Origin: Treponema sp.
GTDB taxonomy: Bacteria > Spirochaetota > Spirochaetia > Treponematales > Treponemataceae
Reading direction: 5' to 3'
Assembly (NCBI GenBank): GCA_022510885.1
Contig: JAFLSP010000051.1
Coordinates: forward strand, 1-10,870
DNA length: 10,870 nucleotides
The position numbers and the translations under genes are program-made. The notes beneath the pieces are model-generated. The model made no database searches, was not told the origin of the DNA, and saw nothing but the letters and a program-made list of their open reading frames with translations. Shown here in pieces: positions 1 through 6,096 of this stretch. Every line of letters starts with the position of its first letter. Within the stretch, counting starts at the first letter, position 1.

Positions 1-6
1 CCGCGC

Positions 7-35
7 TTGACCCGCATTTCCGCGCGGCGTATACT
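7..35 (+). promoter_or_regulatory. sigma70-type promoter for the GH43 gene
   Basis: TTGACC at 7-12 and TATACT at 30-35 are separated by 17 bp. Each hexamer differs from the sigma70 consensus at one position and the spacing is optimal. Transcription would start near 41-42. That leaves a leader of about 30 nt holding the SD sequence AAGGAGG at 61-67, 4 nt before the ATG at 72. Position and quality make this the most convincing promoter in the window, though it is not experimentally shown. Confidence 0.65.
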
Positions 36-71
36 TGTGGTGCGGTTGCCGTTCGGCACGAAGGAGGCGCG

Positions 72-1604
72 ATGACCTACACGAACCCGGTTTTGCTCTG
101 CGATTATTCCGACCCCGACCTTATCCGCGTGGGCGACACGTTTTTTATGACCGCGTCGAGCTTCAATTTTACGCCGGGGCTGCCGATTCTTGCGTCCACG
201 GATTTGGTCAACTGGACGCTCGTCAACTATGCGGCGCGGCGCATTCCGCTTGCGCTGTACGACACTCCGCAGCACGCAAAGGGGCTGTGGGCGCCGTCAA
301 TCCGCTTCCACAACGGCACGTTCTATATTTTTGTCGCCACGCCGGACGAGGGCATCATGGTGACGCAGACGACCGACCCCTATGGCACGTGGAGCGACCT
401 GCGCTTCGTGTGGCGCGGAAAGGGCTTTGAAGACCCCTGCCCGCTTTGGGACGACGACGGGCGCGTGTGGCTCGTGCATGCCTACGTGAAAAGCCGCATC
501 GGCTTCAACAGCAAGCTCGGGCTGCTCGCGCTTGACCCGCTGACCTTGCAGGCGGTCGGCGAGGACCGTATCATCTTTGACGGCACAAAGACGCAGCCCA
601 CGATTGAAGGGCCGAAAATCTACAAACGCAACGGCTGGTATTACATCTTTGCGCCTGCGGGCGGCGTGACGGACGGCTGGCAGACCGAGCTGCGCAGCAG
701 AAAGATTGACGGCGGCTATGAGGAGCGTATCGCGCTCGTGCAGGGCGCGTCGCCCACGAACGGGCCGCATCAGGGCGGCTGGGTGCAGACGGCGGGCGGG
801 CAGGACTGGTTCGTGCATTTTCAGGAGCGCGGGATTTTCGGGCGCGTCGTGCATTTGCAGCCCGCCGCCTGGAAAGACGACTGGCTGCTGCTCGGCAGTT
901 CGGTGGAGACGGGGACGGTTCCCGGCGAGCCGTACACCGTCTGTGCAATGCCCGACTGCGCAAAAGCGTCCGGCACGACAATCGCCCCCGCCGCGAACGC
1001 GACGCGAATCAGCGCGAACGCCGCGCTTGACTGGCAGTGGGCGGCGAATGCGGACGAGTCCTTTGCGGAGTTTCACGCTGACGGCACAATCACGCTTTTT
1101 GTGCTGGACACGCGCGCAAACAAGGACGGAACCATGCCGGTCTTGTGGGAAAGCGCGAACGTGCTCACGCAGAAAATCAGCCGCGAGCAGTTTGCTGTTG
1201 TGGCGAGCGTGGACGCGCGAGATTTGCCCGTCGGCGCACGGACGGGCATTGTTTTCTTGGGCGGCGAGTATGCGTCCGTTGCAATTGAGCGTACAGAGGA
1301 TAGTTTTGCGCTCGTGTACTTCGTATCTGCTGGCAGCGGCGACGAGCGGCGCACCGAGTGCGTCAAAGACCGCCTGCCGCTTGCCGACGGCGTGCGCGAC
1401 GTGCAGTTCCGCTTGCAGTTTGCCAAGCAGGACGAGCGCACGGGCGCGGTTTCTTTTTCGGCACAGGCGGACGGCGCGACGTGGATTCCTGCCGACCAAC
1501 CGTTCGTTGCGGAAAAGGCGCACTGGGTGGGCGGACGCTTTGGCGTGTACGCGGTGGGCGGCGCAAAAGGCCGCGTCCACGTGCGGCTGGAAATCTGCAA
1601 CTGA
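72..1604 (+). CDS. Glycoside hydrolase family 43 (beta-xylosidase / alpha-L-arabinofuranosidase type)
   Basis: The 510-residue protein has the two-domain layout of GH43 xylosidases. An N-terminal five-bladed propeller spans about 1-290 and a C-terminal beta-sandwich of GH43_C2 type spans about 310-508. The three acidic residues of the family are visible: the base D14 in SDPD, the pKa-modulating D121 in FEDP, and the acid E179 in IEGP. Family hallmarks include TASSFNFTPGLPIL near 27-40, the WAPSIR stretch near 73, and HFQERG...GRVVHLQPAAW near 249-267. There is no signal peptide, so it probably acts in the cytoplasm on imported xylo- or arabino-oligosaccharides. The exact substrate cannot be read from sequence, because xylosidase and arabinofuranosidase activities overlap in this family. 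The ATG at 72 is chosen because AAGGAGG precedes it and homologues begin just before the NPVL motif, although the frame stays open to the window edge. The 3' end lies 7 bp from a convergent gene. Confidence 0.93.
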   Translation: MTYTNPVLLCDYSDPDLIRVGDTFFMTASSFNFTPGLPILASTDLVNWTLVNYAARRIPLALYDTPQHAKGLWAPSIRFHNGTFYIFVATPDEGIMVTQTTDPYGTWSDLRFVWRGKGFEDPCPLWDDDGRVWLVHAYVKSRIGFNSKLGLLALDPLTLQAVGEDRIIFDGTKTQPTIEGPKIYKRNGWYYIFAPAGGVTDGWQTELRSRKIDGGYEERIALVQGASPTNGPHQGGWVQTAGGQDWFVHFQERGIFGRVVHLQPAAWKDDWLLLGSSVETGTVPGEPYTVCAMPDCAKASGTTIAPAANATRISANAALDWQWAANADESFAEFHADGTITLFVLDTRANKDGTMPVLWESANVLTQKISREQFAVVASVDARDLPVGARTGIVFLGGEYASVAIERTEDSFALVYFVSAGSGDERRTECVKDRLPLADGVRDVQFRLQFAKQDERTGAVSFSAQADGATWIPADQPFVAEKAHWVGGRFGVYAVGGAKGRVHVRLEICN

Positions 1605-1611
1605 GGGAAAA

Positions 1612-2034
1612 TCAATGAACGTTCGTTTGTTCCCAAACGGCGCAGAGGGCTTCGTCAATCTGCGCGATGAAATGTCCTTTTTTAAATGAAATGCGTTGCG
1701 CGGTCAGCTGATTGAACCAAAACAGCACGTCGCTGACAAATCGCCCCGCCGCACCGGGAAGCGTGATAGTATACCTGACGATAGTTTGGCTGAGGAACAC
1801 CATGCCGACGAGCACGGCACTTTTCTGCAAGCCGATGAACAGCGCGTCCTGCGTGATTCTAAACGAACGAACGGTCAGAAGCGTTTTCCCCACGGGAGAC
1901 AGCAGCGCAAAAAACGTGACGCTCGCCGTGAGCAGCACGGACGGCATAATGCGGATTTTCTTTCGCCGCACGAACGAGACGAGCATCAGCAGAAGGACGA
2001 TTGCCCAGGACAGGCAGAGTTTTTTCGCGCTCAT
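1612..2034 (-). CDS. Small membrane protein resembling part of an ECF/CbiQ T component
   Basis: This 140-residue protein has a positive-rich N-terminus and three likely membrane helices, at about 7-22, 30-47 and 66-87. A soluble tail follows, ending in a KKG...IDEAL segment. The stretch 46-85 (SPVGKTLL, then RITQDALFIGLQKSAVLVGMVFLSQ) resembles the central helices of ECF T components such as CbiQ, which carry a 'LF..g...IT..GL..g' pattern. The protein is only about half the usual T-component length and lacks their cytoplasmic A-R-G coupling motif. It is the second gene of an operon: its ATG overlaps the upstream stop as ATGA (2031-2034), and a good SD, AAAAGGA on the minus strand (2043-2049), lies 8 nt upstream. 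The upstream partner is an ECF-S-like protein, which supports a transport role. Function is inferred only; 'conserved hypothetical membrane protein' is the safe name. Confidence 0.72.
   Translation of the reverse strand: MSAKKLCLSWAIVLLLMLVSFVRRKKIRIMPSVLLTASVTFFALLSPVGKTLLTVRSFRITQDALFIGLQKSAVLVGMVFLSQTIVRYTITLPGAAGRFVSDVLFWFNQLTAQRISFKKGHFIAQIDEALCAVWEQTNVH
1624..1639. repeat. Perfect 6-bp inverted repeat with tetraloop near convergent gene ends
   Basis: CGTTTG, loop TTCC, then CAAACG forms a compact hairpin 20 nt past the GH43 stop codon. It lies inside the last codons of the opposing membrane-protein gene. No T tract follows on either strand, so it is at best a weak 3'-end stabiliser or factor-dependent stop signal. 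Confidence 0.3.
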
Positions 2035-2555
2035 GCGTCCGTTCCTTTTGCGGTCGGCTGCGGAAGCGCGGCATACCAGCGGCTTGCGCGCATGAATCGT
2101 TCGGTAAAGATGCCGAGCAGGAGCGCGCTTATCAGCCCCGCCGTCAGCAGAATGGGCGCGATGTACCGCGTTCCCGCGCCGAACAGCAGGTGCCGCGCCA
2201 ATGCCAGTTGCGCAAGGTTATTTGCCAGCGCGCCCGCCAGGCTCAGCCCCACGGCGGAAACGGCGCTCTTGCCGAGGACGTGCACGGTCAGCATTGCCAG
2301 CGCGCTTGCGAGCGAACCGGCGGCGGAAAACACGAACACGTAAGAAAACAGCGTTCCGCTGACAATGCCCTGCCCCGCGACTTTGAGCAGCACGAGCAGC
2401 AGCACTTCGCGGCGGCGCAGTTTGTGGAGCGCGAGGATGACCGGCAGGTTGGTCAGCCCCAGGCGCAGGAAGGGCAGCGGCTTGGGAATGGCGTATTCGG
2501 CGGCGGCGAGGAACAGGCAGAGCGCGGCAAAAAAGGCGACGAGTCGGCTTCGCAT
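2031..2555 (-). CDS. Gx transporter family protein (PF07456, 'heptaprenyl diphosphate synthase component I' type)
   Basis: The 174-residue protein is very hydrophobic, with about five membrane segments. It shows the pattern I associate with PF07456: AEYAIPKPLPFLRLGLTN at about 19-36, a KVAGQGIVSGTLFS loop near 58-71, GSLASALAM near 80-88, and SLAGALANNLAQL near 105-117. The family is named after a prenyl diphosphate synthase subunit. Its fold, however, resembles substrate-binding (S) components of ECF transporters, and in many genomes it sits near prenyl synthase or flavin/redox genes. Here it heads a two-gene operon with a T-component-like membrane protein. The substrate is unknown. The start is forced: upstream of the ATG there is no other start codon before an in-frame TGA four codons away on the minus strand. 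No SD precedes it. Length is typical for the family. Confidence 0.85.
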   Translation of the reverse strand: MRSRLVAFFAALCLFLAAAEYAIPKPLPFLRLGLTNLPVILALHKLRRREVLLLVLLKVAGQGIVSGTLFSYVFVFSAAGSLASALAMLTVHVLGKSAVSAVGLSLAGALANNLAQLALARHLLFGAGTRYIAPILLTAGLISALLLGIFTERFMRASRWYAALPQPTAKGTDA

Positions 2556-2566
2556 ACGATGACTGT

Positions 2567-2572
2567 ATCATA
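2567..2572 (-). promoter_or_regulatory. Candidate -10 box for the Gx transporter operon
   Basis: On the minus strand this reads TATGAT, one mismatch from TATAAT. It ends 11 nt before the ATG at 2555, so a transcript would begin only about 4-5 nt before the start codon. No SD and no good -35 hexamer are visible. The call rests on position in the divergent intergenic gap and on the hexamer alone. Confidence 0.4.
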
Positions 2573-2588
2573 TTTTTCCGTTTTGCGG

Positions 2589-2594
2589 TATACT
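2589..2594 (+). promoter_or_regulatory. Candidate -10 box for pepF, predicting a leaderless transcript
   Basis: TATACT ends exactly 6 nt before the ATG at 2601, so the normal initiation distance puts the transcript start at or next to the A of the ATG. There is no SD between it and the start. The -35 position (about 2566-2571) has no recognisable TTGACA-like hexamer, which lowers confidence. The same TATACT-N6-ATG arrangement recurs at 6085-6099. Confidence 0.45.
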
Positions 2595-2600
2595 GGGCGC

Positions 2601-4445
2601 ATGAGCAACACAACCGTTCCCCGCTGGAATCTTGACGACATCTTCCCCTCGATTGCCAGCGACGAATACAAGCAGGCGGTCGCCGATTACGCGGCGGGCA
2701 TGGACACGCTGGAAACGCTCCTTGACACGGCAAAGGATTTTACCAAACGCCACAACGACAACTTCGATTTTCCCGCGTGGCTTGCGGCTTTTTTGGCGGC
2801 GGACGACACGGTTTCCGCGCTTGCGGGAACGCTCAACGCCTATGCCTACGCGGTCTATTCGGTCGATACGACGAACACCGCGTACCTGAACAACATCGCG
2901 GCGATTGAGGAGATGGGCTTGCGCGCGCGCCAGCAGGATTTGGCGTTCAAGTCGCTGCTGCTTTCCCACCGGAATCAGCTGGATGATTTTTTCACAAGAT
3001 TTCCACAGTTTGCCGAGCGGCGTTTCTTGTTGCAGGAGGCGATTGACGAGACGGCGCACCAGATGAGCAGTGCCGAAGAGCGGCTTGCCGGCGAATTGCA
3101 GCGCACGGGCGGCGATGCCTGGGGTCGCCTGCACGAGCAGATTATCAGCAACCTGCGCGACGAGGCGAGCGGAAAGACCTTCAACGAACTGCGCAACGAC
3201 GCATATTCGGCGGACGCGCAGACGCGCAAGGCGGCCTATCAAAAGGAAATCGCCCTGCTGCGCCAGCACGAGATTGCGCTTGCGGCGGCACTGAACAACC
3301 TGAAAGGCGAGACGGTTGCCCTCAACAAACGCCGCCACTGGAACGACCCGCTTGACCGCTCGCTCGCTTCCTGCCGCATGACCCGGAACACGCTGGACGC
3401 GCTTTTGGGCGCGATTGAGGACAGTCTGCCGCTGTGGCGGAGGTATTTTTCCGCAAAGGCGCGGTTTTTGCGCGCGCACGGGCAGACCGCAAGCGAGACG
3501 GCGGGCGCAAACGGCGAGGGCCTTGCGTTCTACGATTTGTTTGCGCCTTTGGGCGGCGCGGGCGCGGATTCCCCGCTCAACAGAACGTGGTCGTTTCAGC
3601 AGGCGCGGGATTACGTTGTCGCGCGCTACCGCTCGTTCAGCGCGGACATGGGCGATTTTGCGGCGCACGCATTCGCTTCCGGCTGGATTGACGCGGAAGT
3701 CCGTGCGGGCAAAGTGGGCGGCGCGTATGACGAGGATTTTCCCAAGGGGCATCAGAGCCGCATTCTCTCCAACTTTACGGGCGCGTTCAGCGATGTCATC
3801 ACGTTGGCGCACGAACTCGGCCATGCCTATCATTTCAGCTGCCTCAAAGGAAAGCCCGCAGCGTTTTTCGGCTATCCCATGACGCTTGCCGAAACGGCGT
3901 CAACCTTTGCGGAGATGATTGTCAAGCAGGATATGCTCGCCCAGTCGGCCGGGGCGGACGCATTGCAGTTGCTCGACGCGGACTTGCAGGATGCGGCGCA
4001 GGTGCTCGTGGACATTCTGTGCCGCTTTCATTTTGAGCGCAGCGTTTTTGCCGAACGCGCGGACGGCGAGCTTTCCGCTGGCGATTTTTGCCGCCTCATG
4101 CGCACGGCGCAGGAGCAGACCTACGGCGCGGGCTTGGGCGCGGAACGCCACGAGTATATGTGGGCGGTCAAGTCGCATTACTACAGCACGGGGCTTGACT
4201 TCTACAATTTTCCCTATGCGTTCGGGCAGCTGTTTGCGGCGGGACTGTTCGCGCGCTATCAGGCTGAGGGCGCGACCTTTGCCAAAACCTACGCCGCCTT
4301 GCTTGCCGACACGGGCGGCATGACCTGCGAGGACTTGTGCAAAAAAGCGGGATTCGACATCACCGACGTGGCGTTCTGGCAGAGCGGCATTGCCCTGTAC
4401 GCGCGCGAGGTGGAATCCTTCGTCCGGCTGGCTGAGCAGGCGTGA
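2601..4445 (+). CDS. pepF: Oligoendopeptidase F family metallopeptidase (M3B)
   Basis: This 614-residue cytoplasmic zinc peptidase is predicted to cut short peptides inside the cell. The active site is HELGH at residues 404-408 (H404 and H408 bind zinc, E405 is catalytic). The third ligand is E431 in the TLAETASTF motif, at the spacing expected for family M3. The N-terminal third (WNLDDIFPS at 9-17, then a helical region) matches the M3 N-terminal domain. The C-terminal STGLDFYNFPYAFGQLFAAGLF segment is typical of PepF. Length is normal. The start is the ATG at 2601, giving the family-typical MSNTTVPRWNLDDIF. The frame is open for 200 codons further upstream, but that stretch runs antisense through the Gx transporter gene and is not protein-like. 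No SD precedes the ATG; a TATACT box sits 6 nt before it. The gene appears to head an operon with a GNAT enzyme and a pseudouridine synthase. Confidence 0.95.
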   Translation: MSNTTVPRWNLDDIFPSIASDEYKQAVADYAAGMDTLETLLDTAKDFTKRHNDNFDFPAWLAAFLAADDTVSALAGTLNAYAYAVYSVDTTNTAYLNNIAAIEEMGLRARQQDLAFKSLLLSHRNQLDDFFTRFPQFAERRFLLQEAIDETAHQMSSAEERLAGELQRTGGDAWGRLHEQIISNLRDEASGKTFNELRNDAYSADAQTRKAAYQKEIALLRQHEIALAAALNNLKGETVALNKRRHWNDPLDRSLASCRMTRNTLDALLGAIEDSLPLWRRYFSAKARFLRAHGQTASETAGANGEGLAFYDLFAPLGGAGADSPLNRTWSFQQARDYVVARYRSFSADMGDFAAHAFASGWIDAEVRAGKVGGAYDEDFPKGHQSRILSNFTGAFSDVITLAHELGHAYHFSCLKGKPAAFFGYPMTLAETASTFAEMIVKQDMLAQSAGADALQLLDADLQDAAQVLVDILCRFHFERSVFAERADGELSAGDFCRLMRTAQEQTYGAGLGAERHEYMWAVKSHYYSTGLDFYNFPYAFGQLFAAGLFARYQAEGATFAKTYAALLADTGGMTCEDLCKKAGFDITDVAFWQSGIALYAREVESFVRLAEQA

Positions 4446-4495
4446 TGAAATCCTGCCGAACGCGGCGACGCGGAATTCCCGTCGGAACACTATGA
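4445..4495 (+). other. 16-codon minicistron bridging pepF and the GNAT gene
   Basis: An ATG at 4445 overlaps the pepF stop (TGATG). It opens a short arginine-rich reading frame (MKSCRTRRRGIPVGTL), whose TGA at 4493-4495 overlaps the GNAT start as ATGA. It therefore fills the gap between the two genes exactly, with overlaps at both ends. The peptide resembles nothing I know. It may be a translational-coupling device for a gene with a poor SD, or a coincidence in GC-rich sequence. Confidence 0.2.
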
Positions 4496-5319
4496 CGGTC
4501 ATTCCTTGTCCCTCCGCACAAACCGACTCGCTGCTCGAATTCGTCCTGCCGCACGAAAAAACGGCGGTCGGCCTCGTCAGCCATATTCTCCGGCGTGATT
4601 CCGATTTTTTCCTCGTTGCGGACGGCGGCGTGACGCACGGCGCGTTTTCGTTTTCCGCGGGCGGGCAGATTTTGCACTGTCTGCCGAGTGCGCAGGAGCG
4701 GCGGGGAGAAATCCTGCGCGCGCTGACGGCTTTTTTTCGTACCCAAAACGACCACACGTTGTTCAATATCATCGGCGAAAAAAGCGGCACGGAGTTAGTT
4801 CAGCAGGCGATTGCGGCGGCATTGGGGTACGTGGCGCGGCATGAACAGTCCTACGTGCTGCTGGAAAATACCAAAACGACGGCGGGCGACGCTTCAATTC
4901 GGTGCGTGCGCTGTCTGCCAGAGATGATTGACGAGTTGTTGCCATTGCAAGTCGCCTACGAGCGCGAGGAAGTCCTTTGGGACGGCGAGCCGCACAATCC
5001 GGACGTGACGCGCCTTGCCTTTCTGCACGCATTGCGCACTCAGCAGGTGTTTGCGCTCGTTGCGGATGGGCGGATTGTCGCAAAAGGCGGCACGAACGCG
5101 CTCGGAAAAAACTGCGCGCAGCTCGGCGGCGTGTTCACCGTGCCGTCGGAGCGGAAAAAAGGCCACGCAACGGAACTGATGCGGCACGTCGCGCACGAAC
5201 TGCTTGCGCAGGGAAAATCCGTCGTGCTGTTTGCCAAGCGCGAGAACGAAGCCGCGTTGCGTCTGTACGAAAAAATCGGCTGTACGCACGTGGGCGCGTT
5301 TAAAATCGCGTATTATTGA
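4492..5319 (+). CDS. GNAT family N-acetyltransferase
   Basis: The 275-residue protein has a GNAT fold in its C-terminal half. A beta-strand leads into the acetyl-CoA pyrophosphate-binding loop RKKGHA (221-226, in GGVFTVPSERKKGHATELM), and the usual closing segment NEAALRLYEKIGC (252-264) follows. The N-terminal half (about 1-135) is not a domain I can name with certainty. Its layout (VADGG strand, helix, NIIGEKSGTELVQQ, then a short region before the canonical domain) resembles the degenerate first domain of two-domain GNAT proteins. The acetyl acceptor is unknown. The ATG at 4492 is chosen because the open frame upstream of it lies inside pepF. The SD is weak (GGAA at 4484-4487), so translation may depend on coupling to pepF. 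The stop lies 8 nt before the next start, implying co-transcription with the pseudouridine synthase. Confidence 0.85.
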   Translation: MTVIPCPSAQTDSLLEFVLPHEKTAVGLVSHILRRDSDFFLVADGGVTHGAFSFSAGGQILHCLPSAQERRGEILRALTAFFRTQNDHTLFNIIGEKSGTELVQQAIAAALGYVARHEQSYVLLENTKTTAGDASIRCVRCLPEMIDELLPLQVAYEREEVLWDGEPHNPDVTRLAFLHALRTQQVFALVADGRIVAKGGTNALGKNCAQLGGVFTVPSERKKGHATELMRHVAHELLAQGKSVVLFAKRENEAALRLYEKIGCTHVGAFKIAYY

Positions 5320-5321
5320 GG
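5318..5321 (+). promoter_or_regulatory. Ribosome binding site that fixes the RluA-family start
   Basis: GAGG overlaps the GNAT stop codon and lies 6 nt before the ATG at 5328. This favours 5328 over the in-frame TTG at 5316, which has no SD and would add only four residues before the family-typical N-terminus. Confidence 0.6.
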
Positions 5322-5327
5322 TTCGCA

Positions 5328-6044
5328 ATGCAAAGACTGGAAATACTTTTTCAGGACGACTGGATTGTTGCGGTCAACAAGCCAAGCGGACTTTTGAGCG
5401 TCACGTTTGAGGGAAACCGCGCGAAAACGGCTCAGCAGATGTTGGAAACTATTTTGCGGAAAACGGGTGCATTCAGTGCGAAGCACCGTCCGCTTGCCGT
5501 GCATCGCCTTGACCGGGACACGAGCGGCGTCATGCTTTTTGCCCTGGGCGAGCGGGCGCAGAAAACGCTGATGGACGGCTGGCATTCTATCGTGACGGAG
5601 CGATTGTACCGCGCGGTTGCGGAAAATCCCCGCAACAAACGCGAGATTCTGCCGCAACGCGGACTGATTGATGCGCCGCTTGCGTTCAATGCCTACCATA
5701 TCGGTTACGTTCCAAAACGCGGGGAAAAGACGCGGACGGTTGCCGCGCGGACGCATTTTACGGTCATCGCGCGCGGAAAGACGCACACGCTGTTTGAGCT
5801 TTCGCTTGACACGGGGAAGAAAAATCAGATTCGCGCGCATTTGGCGAGCAAGGGCTATCCGCTTGCAGGTGACGACCACTACCGCGCGCATACCAATCCG
5901 TTTGGCAGGCTCGCGCTTCACGCCCGCACACTATCGTTCGTTCATCCGTTTACCCACGAAGCGATGCATTTTGAGATTCCCGAGCCGCCAGAATGGGAAC
6001 GCTTCGTCATGTCAGCCCGGGACTCAGACGACCGCCGTACCTGA
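5328..6044 (+). CDS. RluA-family RNA pseudouridine synthase
   Basis: The 238-residue enzyme is predicted to convert specific uridines in rRNA or tRNA to pseudouridine. The catalytic aspartate is D62 in HRLDRDTSG (59-67), the signature of the RluA/RsuA group. Other family segments are WIVAVNKPSGLL near 12-23 and LDTGKKNQIRAHLASKGYPLAGDDHY near 164-190, where GKKNQIR replaces the commoner GRTHQIR. There is no N-terminal S4 RNA-binding domain, as in RluA-type single-domain enzymes. The specific target base cannot be assigned from sequence. It is the last gene of the pepF-GNAT cluster. The next gene starts 52 nt downstream behind its own candidate promoter, and I see no convincing terminator between them. 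Confidence 0.92.
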   Translation: MQRLEILFQDDWIVAVNKPSGLLSVTFEGNRAKTAQQMLETILRKTGAFSAKHRPLAVHRLDRDTSGVMLFALGERAQKTLMDGWHSIVTERLYRAVAENPRNKREILPQRGLIDAPLAFNAYHIGYVPKRGEKTRTVAARTHFTVIARGKTHTLFELSLDTGKKNQIRAHLASKGYPLAGDDHYRAHTNPFGRLALHARTLSFVHPFTHEAMHFEIPEPPEWERFVMSARDSDDRRT

Positions 6045-6081
6045 TGAATGATTGCAAGAATTGGCGTAAAATCGCCGCCCA

Positions 6082-6090
6082 TGCTATACT
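6082..6090 (+). promoter_or_regulatory. Candidate extended -10 promoter for nnr (leaderless arrangement)
   Basis: TGCTATACT is an extended -10 element (TGn followed by TATACT at 6085-6090). A weak -35, TTGGCG, lies at 6061-6066 with an 18-bp spacer. The box ends 6 nt before the ATG at 6097, so the predicted transcript would start at the initiation codon. No SD is present. Confidence 0.5.
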
Positions 6091-6096
6091 GATGCT

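Noticed and set aside
1..75. Possible 3' end of an upstream gene whose TGA overlaps the GH43 ATG
   Set aside because: The frame starting at base 1 is open and ends in an ATGA overlap, but only 24 codons are visible and a near-consensus promoter occupies the same stretch. Upstream sequence is needed to decide.
297..1658. 453-codon open frame on the minus strand opposite the GH43 gene
   Set aside because: It lies antisense to a well-supported enzyme and its translation is Arg/Ala/Pro/His-rich with no domain. This is typical of shadow frames in GC-rich DNA. The same reasoning removes the minus-strand frames at 2568-3833 and 3900-4790.
2001..2600. 200-codon N-terminal extension of the oligoendopeptidase
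   Set aside because: The extension runs antisense through the Gx transporter gene and is Arg/Gln-rich. Family proteins begin at the MSNTTVPRWNLDDIF segment.
5316..5327. TTG start for the pseudouridine synthase
   Set aside because: It has no SD and adds only four residues, while the ATG at 5328 has GAGG 6 nt upstream.
6063..6076. GGCG-N6-CGCC hairpin before nnr, with a similar one at 7631-7644 before the peptidase gene
   Set aside because: Both stems are only 4 bp and neither is followed by a T tract. The similarity is probably chance in GC-rich sequence, and the first overlaps the nnr promoter region.
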